A stretch of DNA of 64,000 bases from Solimonas sp. SE-A11 (GCF_030345715.1 NZ_JAUASX010000001.1:248001-312000); one strand, 5' to 3'; shown: positions 24,760 through 35,220, counted from the first letter of the stretch. Program-made: numbers and translations. Notes: generated by a model from the letters alone, not told the origin.

Positions 24760-24803
24760 GTAGGACACGCGGCGCTCACGCCGCGGATTTCGAAAGAAGC
24801 CTC

Positions 24804-24827
24804 AGGCCCGCGCAAGCGGGCCTTTTT
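24804..24827 (+). terminator. Terminator after rpoZ
   Basis: Stem AGGCCCGC/GCGGGCCT with a GCAA tetraloop and five T. Confidence 0.88.
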
Positions 24828-24951
24828 CGTGGTGGAGGCTTTTATTGCTCAAGTAGGGCAAAGCAGGAGCAGTTGCCCAGAGGGCATCTGAAATTCAGGC
24901 GGGTTGCGCCTGCGGGCATCTGCAGCGACCCTCCCCAGGACCTCCGGGTCA

Positions 24952-24976
24952 CCCTCTCCCGCAAGCGGGCGAGGGG
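24952..24976. repeat. Dispersed palindrome upstream of spoT
   Basis: CCCTCTCCCGCAAGCGGG (24952-24969) continues into CGAGGGG, making an imperfect palindrome. The identical 18 bases occur inverted at 49409-49426, so it is a dispersed element rather than a spoT-specific site. Confidence 0.6.
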
Positions 24977-25030
24977 ACAGCCCATCCGGGCTTGTTAGAT
25001 GGCTACCGAAGCCCGACATATACTCAAGCC

Positions 25031-27193
25031 ATGGAACTGCCCGTCATCCAGCGTATCAGCACCGTCATCCGCACCCAGCGCGCCGAGCGCGAGTACGGTA
25101 TCGACGCGCTGGCCAAGGTGCTGGAGGGCTATCTCACCGACGAGCAGATCGGCGAGGTGCGCCGCGCGGCGGAATTCGCCGGCAATGCCCACAAGGACCA
25201 GCGCCGCACCTCCGGCGAGCCCTACGTCTACCACCCCCTGGCGGTGGCGCGCATCCTGGCCGAGATGCGGCTGGACCACACCACGCTGATCGCGGCGATC
25301 CTGCACGACGTCATCGAGGACACCGGCATCTCCAAGGACTCGCTGGCCCTGGAGTACGGCAAGGACGTGGCGGAGCTGGTCGACGGTGTCAGCAAGATCG
25401 GCAAGATCGAGGGCATGAGTCGCCAGGAGCGCCAGGCGGAGAGCTTCCGCAAGCTGCTGTTGGCCATGACCCAGGACCTGCGCGTGATCCTGGTGAAGCT
25501 GGCCGACCGCCTGCACAACATGCGCACCATGACCCACGTGGCGCCCGACAAGCGCCGCCGCGTGGCCCAGGAAACCCTGGACATCTACGCCCCCATTGCC
25601 CAGCGCCTGGGCATCCACACGATCCGCACCGAGCTGGAGGACCTTGCCTTCGAGGCGATCTACCCGCGGCGCTACTTCGTGCTGACCGCGGCCATCCGCG
25701 AGCAGATGGGCGACACGCGCAGCGTCATCAAGGAAGTGGAGCAGAAGCTTTCGGCGGCGCTGAAGCAGGAGGGCATCGGCGCCACCGTGGTGGGACGCGA
25801 GAAGAACATCTATAGCGTCTACCAGAAGATGCAGCGCAAGAAGCTCAAGTTCCTGAAGGTCATGGACCTGCTGGGCTTCCGCGTGATACTGCCCAAGGTC
25901 GACGACTGCTACCGCACCCTGGGCGTGGTTCACCATGTGTTCAAGCCGGTGCCGGGCGAGTTCGACGACTACATCGCCAATGCCAAGTCCAACGGCTACC
26001 AGTCGCTGCACACCGCCTGCATCGGCCCCGGCGGCCACAAGATCGAGGTGCAGATCCGCACCCGCGACATGCACCACGTGGCGGAGAGCGGCATCGCCGC
26101 CCACTGGCAATACAAGCTCGGCGCCCGCGACGGCACCGCCGCGCCGCAGGCCCGTGCCCGCGAGTGGCTGCGCGGCCTGTTCGACACGCTCAACAATTCT
26201 TCCTCGACCGATTTCCTGGAAAGCGTCAAGGTCGACCTGTTCCCGGACGAGGTCTACGTCTTCACGCCGCGAGGCGATATCCGCCGGCTGCCGCGCGGTG
26301 CCACGGCGGTGGACTTCGCCTTTGCCGTGCACTCCGAGCTGGGCGAACACTGCGTGGCCGCCCGCGTGGACGGCCAGCTGGAGCCGCTGAACTCGCCGCT
26401 GAAGAACGGCCAGACCGTGCAGATCATCACCGCGCGCCACGCGCGGCCGAACGCCGCCTGGCTCAACTTCGTCAAGACCGCCAAGGCCCGCACCTCGATC
26501 CGCAGCTATCTCAAGAACCAGCGCGAGGACGAAGCCATCCGCCTGGGCCGCCGCCTGCTGGAGATCGCCATGCGCGAGCTGCAGGTGCCCATGGCGGCGC
26601 TCAAGGACGAGAGGCGTTATGCCCCCGTGCTGAGGGCCTATGGCCTGAACGACATCGAAGACCTGTTCGTCTCCATCGGCACCGGCAACCGCCTGGCGCC
26701 ATTGGTGGCGCGCCAGCTGCTGCCCGAGCACGAGATCGACAAGCCCGCTCCCGGTGCCGCGCAGTCGCTGGCCATCGAGGGCACCGAGGGCCTGGTGCTG
26801 GACTACGCGCGCTGCTGTCATCCGGTGCCGGGCGACGAGATTCGCGGCAATGTCAGTGTCGGTCGAGGCATCGTCGTGCACCGCACCGATTGCAAGCACG
26901 TCAAGGCACGCCCCGAGGATTGGGTGTCGCTGACCTGGGCCGACCAGGTGCAGGGCGACTATCTGGCCGAGATTCGCGTGAAGGCCGAGAACCAGCGCGG
27001 CCTGCTGGCGCGCGTCACCACCGAGATATCGGAAGCCGGCTCGTCCATCGAGAACGTGCACTTCCCCGACCGCGGCGGCGGCGAAGGCCTGGAGATGCGC
27101 TTCCTGATCACCGTGCGCGACCGCGTACACCTGGCGCGCGTGATCCGCCGCGTCCGCCGCCTCGATTCGGTCGAGAGGGTCATGAGGGCCTGA
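25031..27193 (+). CDS. spoT: Bifunctional (p)ppGpp synthetase/hydrolase SpoT
   Basis: A 720-residue Rel/Spo homologue. The N-terminal HD hydrolase domain is intact ([35 protein letters not shown]). The synthetase domain follows at about residues 240-370 ([45 protein letters not shown]). A TGS domain comes next ([16 protein letters not shown]), and an ACT domain closes the protein ([21 protein letters not shown]). Both activities could operate, with hydrolysis probably dominant. ATG 25031 matches the family start but has no clear ribosome site; a slightly earlier start is possible. It sits in the usual rpoZ-spoT-ridA-recG order. Confidence 0.96.
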   Translation: MELPVIQRISTVIRTQRAEREYGIDALAKVLEGYLTDEQIGEVRRAAEFAGNAHKDQRRTSGEPYVYHPLAVARILAEMRLDHTTLIAAILHDVIEDTGISKDSLALEYGKDVAELVDGVSKIGKIEGMSRQERQAESFRKLLLAMTQDLRVILVKLADRLHNMRTMTHVAPDKRRRVAQETLDIYAPIAQRLGIHTIRTELEDLAFEAIYPRRYFVLTAAIREQMGDTRSVIKEVEQKLSAALKQEGIGATVVGREKNIYSVYQKMQRKKLKFLKVMDLLGFRVILPKVDDCYRTLGVVHHVFKPVPGEFDDYIANAKSNGYQSLHTACIGPGGHKIEVQIRTRDMHHVAESGIAAHWQYKLGARDGTAAPQARAREWLRGLFDTLNNSSSTDFLESVKVDLFPDEVYVFTPRGDIRRLPRGATAVDFAFAVHSELGEHCVAARVDGQLEPLNSPLKNGQTVQIITARHARPNAAWLNFVKTAKARTSIRSYLKNQREDEAIRLGRRLLEIAMRELQVPMAALKDERRYAPVLRAYGLNDIEDLFVSIGTGNRLAPLVARQLLPEHEIDKPAPGAAQSLAIEGTEGLVLDYARCCHPVPGDEIRGNVSVGRGIVVHRTDCKHVKARPEDWVSLTWADQVQGDYLAEIRVKAENQRGLLARVTTEISEAGSSIENVHFPDRGGGEGLEMRFLITVRDRVHLARVIRRVRRLDSVERVMRA

Positions 27194-27251
27194 CGCCGGT
27201 CTTTCGCCAGCGTTTGGATTATCCTTCGCCCACCCAAGGACCCATCCAGAC

Positions 27252-27635
27252 ATGACTCGCGAAATCATCCATACGGACGCCGCCCCTGCCGCCATCGGCA
27301 CCTACTCGCAGGCGGTGAAGTGCGGCAACACGGTCTACCTCTCGGGCCAGATTCCCCTGGATCCCGTGAGCATGACCCTGCTCAACGCCACCATCGAGGA
27401 CGAGATCCACCAGGTCTTCAAGAACCTGTCGGCAGTGGCGCAGGCCAGCGGCGGCTCGCTGGCGGACATCGCCAAGCTCAACGTCTTCCTGACCGACCTG
27501 GCGCACTTCGCCAAGGTCAACGAGATCATGGGCCAGTACTTCAAGCCGCCGTACCCGGCGCGCGCCGCCATCGGCGTGGCCAGCCTGCCCAAGGGCGCGC
27601 GCGTCGAGGCCGACGGCATCCTGGTGCTTGGCTAA
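27252..27635 (+). CDS. ridA: 2-iminobutanoate/2-iminopropanoate deaminase RidA
   Basis: A 127-residue YjgF/RidA enzyme that hydrolyses reactive enamine/imine intermediates released by PLP enzymes such as threonine dehydratase. The [20 protein letters not shown] start and the [20 protein letters not shown] end are typical; the Arg in PAR matches the substrate-carboxylate-binding Arg105 of E. coli RidA. It is 58 bases after spoT and overlaps the putative recG start. Confidence 0.95.
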   Translation: MTREIIHTDAAPAAIGTYSQAVKCGNTVYLSGQIPLDPVSMTLLNATIEDEIHQVFKNLSAVAQASGGSLADIAKLNVFLTDLAHFAKVNEIMGQYFKPPYPARAAIGVASLPKGARVEADGILVLG

Positions 27636-29721
27636 GCCAGAGCAAAAGAAGCCTGCTCCCGCGTCCACCCTCGCCACCGAGGTCAAATACCTCAAGGGCG
27701 CGGGGCCGGCGGTGGCGCAGCGCCTGCGCGTGCTGGGCATCGAGCGCGTGCGCGAGCTGCTGTTCCACCTGCCGCTGCGCTACGAGGACCGTCGCCACAT
27801 CACGCCGGTGACCCGGCTGCGCGACGGCGAAGAGGCCCAGGTCCGTGCCCGCGTGCTGCATGCCGAGGTGCGTTACGCCGGGCGCCGCAGCCTGCGCGTG
27901 CTGGTGGACGACGGTGGCGCCAGCCTGCGGCTGCGTTTCTTCCATTTCAACGACACGCAGAAGCAGGCCTTCCAGCCGGACCGCTGGATCCAGGCCTACG
28001 GTCTGGTGCGCCACGGTGCGCAGGGCTGGGAGATGGTGCACCCCGAGTACCGCCTGGCCGACCGGCCGGAAGACCTGCGCACCGAAGACCGGCTGACGCC
28101 GATCTACCCATTGACCACCGGCATCACCCAGGCCCGCCTGCGCACGCTGGCGCAGCAGGCGCTGAAGATCGCCGAGGGCGATGTGGGCCTGGCCACGCCG
28201 CTGCCGGAACTGGGCGAGGTCACCACGCTGGCCGCGCTGCGCGTGCTGCACCAGCCGCCCGGTGATGCCGACACCGACGCCCTGCTGCGTTGCGCGCACC
28301 CGGCGCAGCAGCGCCTAGTGCGCGAGGAGTTGCTGGCGCACCAGTTGTCGATGCGCCTGCTGCGCAACCGCGTGAAGGCCGGCGCCGCGCCGAAGATCGG
28401 CGGGCTGGTGGCCGCGCAGAAGGAGCTGCAGGCCGGGCTGCCATTCTCGCTCACCGGCGCGCAGCGGCGTGTCATCGGCGAGATCGCCCGGGACCTGGAC
28501 AGCGTGCGGCCGATGCTGCGGCTGGTGCAGGGCGACGTCGGCTCCGGCAAGACCCTGGTCGCAGCGGCTGCCATGCTCACCGCCGTGCGTGCTGGCTGGC
28601 AGGCGGCGCTGATGGCGCCCACCGAGCTCCTGGCCGAGCAGCACGCGCGCAATTTCCGCCAGTGGCTGGAGCCGCTGGGCGTGGAGGTGCAGCTGCTGGC
28701 CTCCAAGCTGAAGAAGTCCGCCAAGGACGCCGTGCTGGCGCGTATCGCCGATGGCGGCGCCGGCATCGTCATCGGCACCCACGCCGTGTTCCAGTCCGCC
28801 GTGAGCTTCCACCGCCTGGGCCTGGTGGTGGTGGACGAGCAGCACCGCTTCGGCGTGCAGCAGCGCCTGGCGCTGCGCGACAAGGGGCCCGGCAAGCTGT
28901 CGCCGCACCAGCTCATCATGTCGGCCACGCCGATCCCGCGAACGCTGGCCCAGACCGCCTACGCCGACCTGGACGTCAGCATCATCGACGAGCTGCCGCC
29001 GGGCCGCTCGCCGGTGATCACCGGCGCCATGTCCAACGAGAAACGTGGCGAGGTGCTGGCGCGCATCGGCGAGGTCTGCGCCCAGGGTCGCCAGGCCTAC
29101 TGGGTTTGCACCCTGGTGGAGGAGTCCGAGCAGGTTGAGGCGCAAGCCGCCGAGGACACGGCGCTGCAGCTGCGCGCCGAGCTGCCGGGCCTGCGCGTGG
29201 GCCTGGTGCACGGTCGCCTCAAGTCCGACGAGAAGGACCTGCAGATGCGCGCCTTCAAGGAAGGCCACACGCAGTTGCTGGTGGCCACCACCGTGATCGA
29301 GGTCGGCGTGGACGTGCCCAACGCCAGCATCATGATCATCGAGAACGCCGAGCGCCTGGGCCTGTCGCAGCTGCACCAGCTGCGCGGCCGCGTCGGCCGC
29401 GGCGCGGTGGAAAGCCAGTGCCTGCTGCTCTACAAGCCGCCGCTGTCGGAGATGGCGCGCCAGCGCCTGGCGGTGATGCGCGAGACCAACGACGGCTTCC
29501 GCGTGGCGCAGAAGGACCTGGAGCTGCGCGGGCCGGGCGAGCTGTTCGGCCGCCGCCAGACCGGCGTCATCGGCATGAAGCTGGCCGACCCGATGCGCGA
29601 TGCCGACCTGGTGGCGCCGCTGCAGGTGCTGGCGGATAAATGGCTGCAGACGCAGCCGGGCCGGGCGGAGCTGCTGATCGGGAGATGGATCGGGGATGTG
29701 GGGCGCTACGCCCAGGTGTGA
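27628..29721 (+). CDS. recG: ATP-dependent DNA helicase RecG
   Basis: A 697-residue branch-migrating helicase that remodels stalled forks and Holliday junctions. An N-terminal wedge domain ([20 protein letters not shown] to about residue 160) precedes the helicase core with Walker A GDVGSGKT, the DEQH-type box [23 protein letters not shown], and motifs V/VI in [14 protein letters not shown] and QLRGRVGRG. The C-terminal FGRRQTG element is present. The only usable start is TTG 27628, which overlaps ridA by eight bases; no ATG or GTG lies between it and the conserved region. Confidence 0.95.
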   Translation: MAKPEQKKPAPASTLATEVKYLKGAGPAVAQRLRVLGIERVRELLFHLPLRYEDRRHITPVTRLRDGEEAQVRARVLHAEVRYAGRRSLRVLVDDGGASLRLRFFHFNDTQKQAFQPDRWIQAYGLVRHGAQGWEMVHPEYRLADRPEDLRTEDRLTPIYPLTTGITQARLRTLAQQALKIAEGDVGLATPLPELGEVTTLAALRVLHQPPGDADTDALLRCAHPAQQRLVREELLAHQLSMRLLRNRVKAGAAPKIGGLVAAQKELQAGLPFSLTGAQRRVIGEIARDLDSVRPMLRLVQGDVGSGKTLVAAAAMLTAVRAGWQAALMAPTELLAEQHARNFRQWLEPLGVEVQLLASKLKKSAKDAVLARIADGGAGIVIGTHAVFQSAVSFHRLGLVVVDEQHRFGVQQRLALRDKGPGKLSPHQLIMSATPIPRTLAQTAYADLDVSIIDELPPGRSPVITGAMSNEKRGEVLARIGEVCAQGRQAYWVCTLVEESEQVEAQAAEDTALQLRAELPGLRVGLVHGRLKSDEKDLQMRAFKEGHTQLLVATTVIEVGVDVPNASIMIIENAERLGLSQLHQLRGRVGRGAVESQCLLLYKPPLSEMARQRLAVMRETNDGFRVAQKDLELRGPGELFGRRQTGVIGMKLADPMRDADLVAPLQVLADKWLQTQPGRAELLIGRWIGDVGRYAQV

Positions 29722-29857
29722 GGACGCGAATAAACCTACTGCGCGGCCCGATCTTGCGCGCGCGGTGCTCGCTGTACTTTCGTACGGCTCCGCGCCTAAC
29801 GCGCAACCTCGGGTCGCTCGCTACGGTTTCTTCACATCCTCGGGGAACTGAGCAGGA
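29722..29857. other. Convergent intergenic region after recG
   Basis: 136 bases containing GCGCGGTGCTCGC...GGCTCCGCGC, a loose palindrome with a TGTACTTTCGTACG centre. It may end transcription from both sides, but lacks a clear T-tract and is not one of the REP-like copies. Confidence 0.35.
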
Positions 29858-30703
29858 TCAGTTCGAAGATTTCTGCTGCGGCAACTGCTCCAGCACATGC
29901 GCCAGCACGTCGCCCAGGTTCTGCTTGATCGCCTTCTCCATCGCTCGCGCCACCTCGGCGTCCACTGCGACGTCGGCCACGGGGCGCAGCTTCCAGATGG
30001 TTTCGGCCAGGCGCGGCACTTCGCTGGCCGGCGGCAGCTTGCCGTGCATGTAGGGGGCGAAGACGTGCTCCACGATCAGCTGCACGATGCCGTTGGCGGC
30101 GCGCTCGACGTTGCCGCGCAGCATGCGCACGATGTCCAGCAGCTCCGACAGCGGGATGCCCATGGACGCCAGTTCAGCCGCCGCGTGGATCAGCTGCGGT
30201 CGCGGCGCGCGGAAGCGCAGGCCCTCGGACTGCAGCACGTCCAGCTCCACTGCCTTGCGCAGCACCGCAGCGATCTCGGAGGCCTTCACGCCCTTGCCGA
30301 GCATCTTCACCAGCTCCGGCATCGTGAAGTAGGCCGGCAGTTCCTCGGACCAGGGCGTGGTCAGCGCGGACTCCAGGCCCAGCAGCTGGCGCAGGTCCTG
30401 GCCCTGTTCCCAGGCGCCGATCAGCTCGGCGATGTTGGCCAGGGTGTAGCCGCGGTCCAGCAGTTGGCCGATCAGGCGCAGGCGTGCCAGGTGCGCGGCG
30501 GTGTAGATGCCAGTGCGCCCGCGCTTCTCCGGCGCCGGCAGCAGGCCGCGATCCTGGTAGGCGCGGACATTGCGCACTGTGGTGTCCGCGGCGCGTGCGA
30601 GCTCGTCCACCGTGTATTCGGAGGCGTCCCGCAGGCTGCTTTTGGGCGCTCCGCGCCGCGTGCGCGGGGCGGGCGGCGACTCCGCACCTGATTTCCTTTT
30701 CAT
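29858..30703 (-). CDS. MerR-family transcriptional regulator
   Basis: A 281-residue protein with a basic N-terminal tail and a MerR winged-helix (about residues 28-95: YTVDELARAADTTVRNVRAYQDRGLLPAP, then TGIYTAAHLARLRLIGQLLDRGYTLANIAELI). A long alpha-helical C-terminal domain without Cys clusters follows, so it is not a metal sensor of the classical kind. ATG 30703 is chosen since upstream frame is antisense to ubiA. It diverges from ubiA across 48 bases and so could regulate itself or that promoter; the effector is unknown. Confidence 0.85.
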   Translation of the reverse strand: MKRKSGAESPPAPRTRRGAPKSSLRDASEYTVDELARAADTTVRNVRAYQDRGLLPAPEKRGRTGIYTAAHLARLRLIGQLLDRGYTLANIAELIGAWEQGQDLRQLLGLESALTTPWSEELPAYFTMPELVKMLGKGVKASEIAAVLRKAVELDVLQSEGLRFRAPRPQLIHAAAELASMGIPLSELLDIVRMLRGNVERAANGIVQLIVEHVFAPYMHGKLPPASEVPRLAETIWKLRPVADVAVDAEVARAMEKAIKQNLGDVLAHVLEQLPQQKSSN

Positions 30704-30751
30704 GCCAAGATGATAGCGCAGCCGCGCGACTTTTTTACCCATCCCCCTGGC

Positions 30752-31618
30752 ATGTCCCCGAAACTGACCGATTACGCCCGCCTGATGCGCCTGGACCGGC
30801 CCATCGGCATCTACCTGCTGCTCTGGCCCACGCTCTGGGCCCTGTGGTTCGCCGCCGGCGGGCCGCCGTCCCTGCGGGTGTTCGTGGTCTTCGTGCTGGG
30901 CACCGTGCTGATGCGTTCCGCTGGCTGCGCCATCAACGACTACGCCGACAAGGATTTCGACCCCCACGTGGCCCGCACCCGTGAGCGGCCCCTGGCCGCC
31001 GGCCGGGTCCGCCCGCGCGAGGCCCTGGCCCTGTTCGCCTGGGTCTGCCTGGTGGCCCTGGCCCTGCTGCTGTCGCTGCGCAACCTGCAGGTGGTGCTGT
31101 GGTCGGTGCCGGCGGTGATCCTGGCCGCGGCCTATCCCTTCATGAAGCGCTGGATCTCGATCCCGCAGGCGGTGCTGGGCCTGGCCTTTTCCTGGGGCAT
31201 CCCCATGGCCTTCGCCGCCGTGCGGCCCGAGGTCGACTGGGCCCTGGCGCTGCCGCTGATGGTGGCCAACATCGCCTGGGTCATCGCCTACGACACCTGG
31301 TATGCCATGGTGGACCTCGAGGATGACATCAAGATCGGCGTGAAGTCCTCTGCCATCCTGTTCGGCCGGCATGCCCGCCTGGTGATCGCACTGCTGCAGG
31401 GCGGGGCGCTGCTGCTGCTGATCCAGCTCGGCTTGAACACCGGCCGGGGCGTGTTCTACGAGGCCGGCATTGCCGTGGCCGCGATGCTGGCGGTCTACCA
31501 GCAGTGGATCACGCGCGGGCGCGAGCCGGCGCGCTGCTTCCAGGCCTTCCTCAACAATCACTGGTTCGGCGCGGCGATCTTCATCGGATTGGCGCTGGAT
31601 TACGTACAAAGGGCATGA
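30752..31618 (+). CDS. ubiA: 4-hydroxybenzoate octaprenyltransferase UbiA
   Basis: A 288-residue polytopic inner-membrane prenyltransferase that attaches the polyprenyl tail to 4-hydroxybenzoate in ubiquinone synthesis. Both Asp-rich motifs are visible: NDYADKDFDPHVARTRERPL near residue 68 and DTWYAMVDLEDDIKIG near 180. ATG 30752 gives the normal family length (E. coli 290) and the usual start KLTDYARLMRLDRPIG; the ATG 42 bases upstream would add an atypical tail. It overlaps the next ATG by four bases. Confidence 0.95.
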   Translation: MSPKLTDYARLMRLDRPIGIYLLLWPTLWALWFAAGGPPSLRVFVVFVLGTVLMRSAGCAINDYADKDFDPHVARTRERPLAAGRVRPREALALFAWVCLVALALLLSLRNLQVVLWSVPAVILAAAYPFMKRWISIPQAVLGLAFSWGIPMAFAAVRPEVDWALALPLMVANIAWVIAYDTWYAMVDLEDDIKIGVKSSAILFGRHARLVIALLQGGALLLLIQLGLNTGRGVFYEAGIAVAAMLAVYQQWITRGREPARCFQAFLNNHWFGAAIFIGLALDYVQRA

Positions 31619-32463
31619 ACACGAAAATCCTGCTGCTTTCCGCCCTGGTCCTGCTGACCGGTTGCGCAACCCATACCGGGCCTACCGGCTCCCCCGATCC
31701 CGCCCTGGAGATGGATGTGGACTACGCCGTCCAGAAGGATGTGCCCTACACCCCCGCGGGCTGGCCCACGGAACTGCGCGCCGATCTCTGGCGCCCTGCC
31801 ATCGGCGGCGCCAAGCCCGCGGTGCTGCTGATCCACGGCGGCGGCTGGGTGGGCGGCAAGCGCCAGCAAATGGACAGCATCGCCAGGCGCCTGGCGCGCC
31901 GCGGCTACGTGGTGATGAACATCAGCTACCGCTTCGCCCCGGAGTATCGCCACCCGGCGCAGTTCGAGGATGCGCGACAGGCCCTGCGCTGGCTGCGCGC
32001 CAACCACGAGGCCCTGCAGGTGGAACCGCAGCGCGTCGCCGCCTGGGGCTACTCGGCCGGCGCCCATCTGGCGGCGCTGCTCGGCGCGGCAGACACGCCC
32101 GCGGCGGATCGCGTGCAGGCGGTGGTGGCCGGCGGCATCCCGGCGGACTTCCGCTACTACCCGGACAGTCCACTGATCGGCAAGCTGATGGGCACCACGC
32201 TGGCGGATGACAGCGCCGGCTGGACGGCCGCCTCGCCGGTGGTCCGCGTCGGGCGCGGCAGCCCGCCGTTCTTCCTGTACCACGGCAGCTGGGACCAGAT
32301 CGTGGGCCTGAAGAACGCCGACGCGATGAAGGCCGCTCTGGATAGCGCCGGCGTGTACAACGAGCTCTACGTGCTGCGCGGGCTGGGGCACATCCCGGCC
32401 TTCCTGTTCGACGGTGGCGCGGTGCGCGCGGGCACGGCGTTCCTCGACCGGACGCTGCGCTGA
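31615..32463 (+). CDS. Alpha/beta hydrolase (HSL/carboxylesterase type) lipoprotein
   Basis: A 282-residue lipoprotein (lipobox LLTGC near residue 17). Its hydrolase domain carries the oxyanion motif IHGGGW, the nucleophile elbow GYSAG (about residue 146), an acidic residue in HGSWDQIVG and a late His in GLGHIPAF. The likely activity is ester hydrolysis at the envelope; the substrate is unknown. The ATG overlaps the ubiA stop, so it is coupled to ubiA, though no role in quinone synthesis is evident. Confidence 0.85.
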   Translation: MNTKILLLSALVLLTGCATHTGPTGSPDPALEMDVDYAVQKDVPYTPAGWPTELRADLWRPAIGGAKPAVLLIHGGGWVGGKRQQMDSIARRLARRGYVVMNISYRFAPEYRHPAQFEDARQALRWLRANHEALQVEPQRVAAWGYSAGAHLAALLGAADTPAADRVQAVVAGGIPADFRYYPDSPLIGKLMGTTLADDSAGWTAASPVVRVGRGSPPFFLYHGSWDQIVGLKNADAMKAALDSAGVYNELYVLRGLGHIPAFLFDGGAVRAGTAFLDRTLR

Positions 32464-32469
32464 TCAGAT

Positions 32470-32524
32470 CGTAGGAGCGGCTGTTAGCCGCGATTCCCGC
32501 TCGAGGCTAACAGCCGCTCCTGCG
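32470..32524. repeat. REP-like palindrome, copy B
   Basis: Arms 32470-32489 (CGTAGGAGCGGCTGTTAGCC) and 32505-32524 are reverse complements with one mismatch. The arm sequence is related to copies A and C, and the element again lies between convergent genes. Confidence 0.8.
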
Positions 32525-32532
32525 AAAAGCGT

Positions 32533-33027
32533 TCAACCGTCGTACGCGTCCTGCAGTGCCGTGATGTCGAGCTTCTTCATCTTCAGCATCGCGTTGATCA
32601 CGCGCCCGGCCTGCTGCGGGCTGCCCTTCATCCACTCGCCCATCTGCGCCGGCACGATCTGCCAGGACAGGCCGTAGCGGTCCTTGAGCCAGCCGCACTG
32701 CTGCGCCTCTGGATTGCCGTCCTCGGAGAGACGCGTCCAGTAGTGATCCAGGTCATCCTGCTTGCGGCAGTTCACCTGCAGCGACACCGCCTCGGTGAAC
32801 TTGAACATCGGCCCGCCGTTGAGCGCGGTGAAGGCCTGGCCGTCCAGCTCGAATTCCACCGTCATGACGCTGCCCGGCTCCTCCTGGTGGAGCTCGTACC
32901 CGGCCTCGGTGAAGTGCGTCACCTGCGTGATGCGCGAGTTCGGGAAGACGGAGACGTAGAACTTCGCGGCTTCCTCGCCCTGGGTATCGAACCAGAGGCA
33001 GGGGGTGATGGTCTGGATGCGTTCCAT
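32533..33027 (-). CDS. VOC-superfamily protein (PhnB/3-dmu-9_3-mt type)
   Basis: A 164-residue vicinal-oxygen-chelate fold protein. The N terminus IQTITPCLWFDTQGEEAAKFY, GSVMTVEFELDGQAFTALNGGP and the C-terminal GLSWQIVPAQMGEWMKG match the family often mis-annotated as 3-demethylubiquinone-9 methyltransferase. No methyltransferase motif is present, and the true substrate is unknown. It ends 29 bases before dbpA starts its downstream side and is probably monocistronic or dbpA-distal. Confidence 0.85.
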   Translation of the reverse strand: MERIQTITPCLWFDTQGEEAAKFYVSVFPNSRITQVTHFTEAGYELHQEEPGSVMTVEFELDGQAFTALNGGPMFKFTEAVSLQVNCRKQDDLDHYWTRLSEDGNPEAQQCGWLKDRYGLSWQIVPAQMGEWMKGSPQQAGRVINAMLKMKKLDITALQDAYDG

Positions 33028-33056
33028 GGCGGGGACCTCCCGGGTGGCGATACGGC

Positions 33057-34460
33057 TTAGACAATCTCCCGCACGCGGAATTTCCGGCCCTTGATCTTGT
33101 TGTTGCGCAGGCCGTCCAGGGCCTTCTTCGCCTGCTTGATGTCCACCGCGACGTAGGTACGGGTGTCGAAGGTGTTGATCTTGCCGATGGCGCCGTTGGG
33201 GATGCCCGCGTCGCCGGTCAGGGCGCCGAGCAGGTCACCGGGGCGCAGCTTGTCGCTGCGGCCGGCATCGACGCAGAGCGTCATCACCATGGGTTTCAGC
33301 GGCTTGTCGGGCGAGAAGCTGCCGGCGGCCAGGCGCTGTACCTCCACCGTGGTCCCCAGGCGCTGCTCGATGGCGGTCACACGGGCATGTTCGCGCCCGG
33401 TGAACAGGTGCAGCGCCAGGCCCGCCGCACCGGCGCGGCCGGTGCGGCCCACGCGGTGCACATGCGCATCGGGGTCCGAGGGCAGCTCGTAGCTAAGGAC
33501 GCAGGCGAGGTTCTTGATGTCCAGGCCGCGCGCCGCGATATCGGTGGCCACCAGGATACGGGCGCTACCATTGGCGAAGCGCACCAGCATCTCGTCGCGC
33601 TCGCGCTGGTCAATGTCGCCGTGCAGGGACAGTACCGAGAATCCACGCTTGCGCAGCTGTGCTTCCACTTCCTGCGCGTCATTCTTGGTGTAGCAGAACA
33701 CCAGAGCGGATTCGGGCTGGCGCGTGCTCAGCAGGTGCGCCAGCGCATCGAGGCGACGCGTGTCATCCACCTCGTAGAACTTCTGCTCGATCTGCCCCGG
33801 CGCGGCAGCCAGATCGGTGCGGGCTTCCACCGGATTCTTCTGCAGGCGCTGGCTCACGGCGCGCACGGCATCGGGGAAGGTGGCGGAGAAGAACAGCGTC
33901 TGCCGCGTCTTCGGCGACTGCTGGATGATCGCGCGGCTGGCCTGCTCGAAATCGCCGTCGAGCATGCGGTCGGCCTCGTCCAGCACCAGCACGCGAAGGT
34001 CGTCGAGCTTCAGCGCGCCCTCGGTGAGCAGTTCGCCCACGCGTCCGGCCATGCCGACGATGATGTGCGGATCGTGCTCCAGCGAGGCCAACTGCGGCCG
34101 CTTGGAGATGCCGCCGCCGAGCACGGTCAGCTTGATATTGGGCAGGCAGCGCGCCAGCCGGCGGATTTCCTTGGAGATCTGGTCGGCCAGTTCACGTGTG
34201 GGGCAGAGCACCAGCGCCTGCAGCTTCGGCAGTGCCGGATCGATGCGCGACAGCAGGCCCAGGCCATAGGCGGCGGTCTTGCCGCTGCCCGTGCGCGCCT
34301 GACCGATCACGTCACGGCCCTCCAGGATCAAAGGCAGGCTCAAGGCCTGGATGGGCGTCATCTGCCGGTACTCCAGCGAGTCCAGCGCTTGCAGCAGGGC
34401 GGGATGCAGGGGCAGGCTGTTGAACGGCTGGGACGGGGGCTGGGCGGGCTTGTTGTCCAC
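33057..34460 (-). CDS. dbpA: ATP-dependent 23S rRNA helicase DbpA
   Basis: A 467-residue DEAD-box helicase. The core motifs are ARTGSGKT, PTRELADQI, VLDEADRMLD, FFSATFP, VATDIAARGLDI and HRVGRTGRAG. The C-terminal RNA-binding domain (TLCVDAGRSDKLRPGDLLGA ... AIGKINTFDTRTYVAVD) is the DbpA type that recognises hairpin 92 of 23S rRNA during large-subunit assembly. The length matches E. coli DbpA (457). It lies upstream of the VOC gene on the same strand. Confidence 0.96.
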   Translation of the reverse strand: MDNKPAQPPSQPFNSLPLHPALLQALDSLEYRQMTPIQALSLPLILEGRDVIGQARTGSGKTAAYGLGLLSRIDPALPKLQALVLCPTRELADQISKEIRRLARCLPNIKLTVLGGGISKRPQLASLEHDPHIIVGMAGRVGELLTEGALKLDDLRVLVLDEADRMLDGDFEQASRAIIQQSPKTRQTLFFSATFPDAVRAVSQRLQKNPVEARTDLAAAPGQIEQKFYEVDDTRRLDALAHLLSTRQPESALVFCYTKNDAQEVEAQLRKRGFSVLSLHGDIDQRERDEMLVRFANGSARILVATDIAARGLDIKNLACVLSYELPSDPDAHVHRVGRTGRAGAAGLALHLFTGREHARVTAIEQRLGTTVEVQRLAAGSFSPDKPLKPMVMTLCVDAGRSDKLRPGDLLGALTGDAGIPNGAIGKINTFDTRTYVAVDIKQAKKALDGLRNNKIKGRKFRVREIV

Positions 34461-34534
34461 GGATCACCTTGTTGCGGCCCGGGCCGGATGGCGCGGGGCG
34501 CGGATTGTGAGGCCTTGCGGCAGATTCTGCCTGC

Positions 34535-35197
34535 TCAGGCGGTCCGGGCCACCGCCCAGGCCTCGATCCGGGCGGCTCCGGCCTGGCGGCAGGCCCGGGC
34601 CAGTTCGGCCAGCGTGGCCCCGGTGGTCATGACGTCGTCGAGCAGGGCCACGTGCAGTCCCTCCAGGGATGTCCTTATATGGAAGGCGCCCTTGAGGTTG
34701 CGGCGGCGCTCCACGGCGGTCAGGCCGATCTGGTCCGGGGTGGGGCGCAGGCGCCGGGCGGCGCGCGGGTCTACCGGGATGCCGGTCAGCCGGCCCAGGT
34801 GGCGGGCCACCTCGCCGGCCTGGTTGTAGCCGCGGCGCGCCAGGCGCCAGCGGTGCAGGGGCACCGGCAGGATCAGGTCCGGGCGGGACGGCAGCCGCGG
34901 CGCCAGCAGCCGGCCCAGCCGCGCGGCCTCGATCAGCTGCCCCTGGTATTTCAGGCGATGAATCTCTTTCTGCACAGGCACTTCCAGGCGGAAGGCGGTC
35001 CAGGCGGCGTCATAGGGCGGGGGCTTGGCGGCGCAATGGCCGCAGCGCTCGCCGTGGACCTGGGGCCGGGCGCAGCCGGGGCAGGCGGGGTCGTTCCAGG
35101 GCAGCCCGGCTCGGCAGTCCGCGCAGGCGTCGCTGCCGGGGGCGCCGCACCAGGCGCAGGCGGAGGGGAATATCAGGCCCAGCCAACCGTCAACCAC
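34535..35197 (-). CDS. ComF-family phosphoribosyltransferase-like protein
   Basis: A 220-residue protein with an N-terminal Cys cluster (CAWCG, CADC, CPGC, CGHC; about residues 15-60) likely to bind zinc, and a C-terminal PRTase domain whose PRPP loop is [12 protein letters not shown]. ComF proteins are needed for DNA uptake in some competent bacteria and are widespread beside bio genes. I choose GTG 35197 because GGAGGT lies six bases upstream (35204-35209); the longer ATG start at 35224 has no such site and would run through the BirA box. It diverges from bioB. Confidence 0.85.
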   Translation of the reverse strand: MVDGWLGLIFPSACAWCGAPGSDACADCRAGLPWNDPACPGCARPQVHGERCGHCAAKPPPYDAAWTAFRLEVPVQKEIHRLKYQGQLIEAARLGRLLAPRLPSRPDLILPVPLHRWRLARRGYNQAGEVARHLGRLTGIPVDPRAARRLRPTPDQIGLTAVERRRNLKGAFHIRTSLEGLHVALLDDVMTTGATLAELARACRQAGAARIEAWAVARTA

Positions 35198-35220
35198 GCT
35201 GTCACCTCCTTGGTTGACAA
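35187..35220. promoter_or_regulatory. BirA-type biotin operator between comF and bioB
   Basis: Half-sites CCGTCAACC (35187-35195) and GGTTGACAA (35212-35220) form an inverted repeat around exactly 16 bases, the geometry of the E. coli bio operator (TTGTAAACC-N16-GGTTTACAA). Seven of nine positions are palindromic. The right half overlaps the -35 of the bioB promoter, so repression by biotinyl-AMP-loaded BirA is expected. The box also covers the comF ribosome site and start. Confidence 0.75.

Noticed and set aside
24760-25030. A riboswitch or regulatory RNA before spoT
   Set aside because: Only the rpoZ terminator and a dispersed palindrome are visible; no conserved riboswitch core was recognised.
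24995-27301. A 768-codon minus-strand frame opposite spoT
   Set aside because: Antisense shadow of a complete SpoT; the composition is typical of GC-rich antiframes.
32533-33027. 3-demethylubiquinone methyltransferase, suggested by proximity to ubiA
   Set aside because: The protein is a VOC/PhnB-fold with no SAM-binding motif; this label is a known misannotation.
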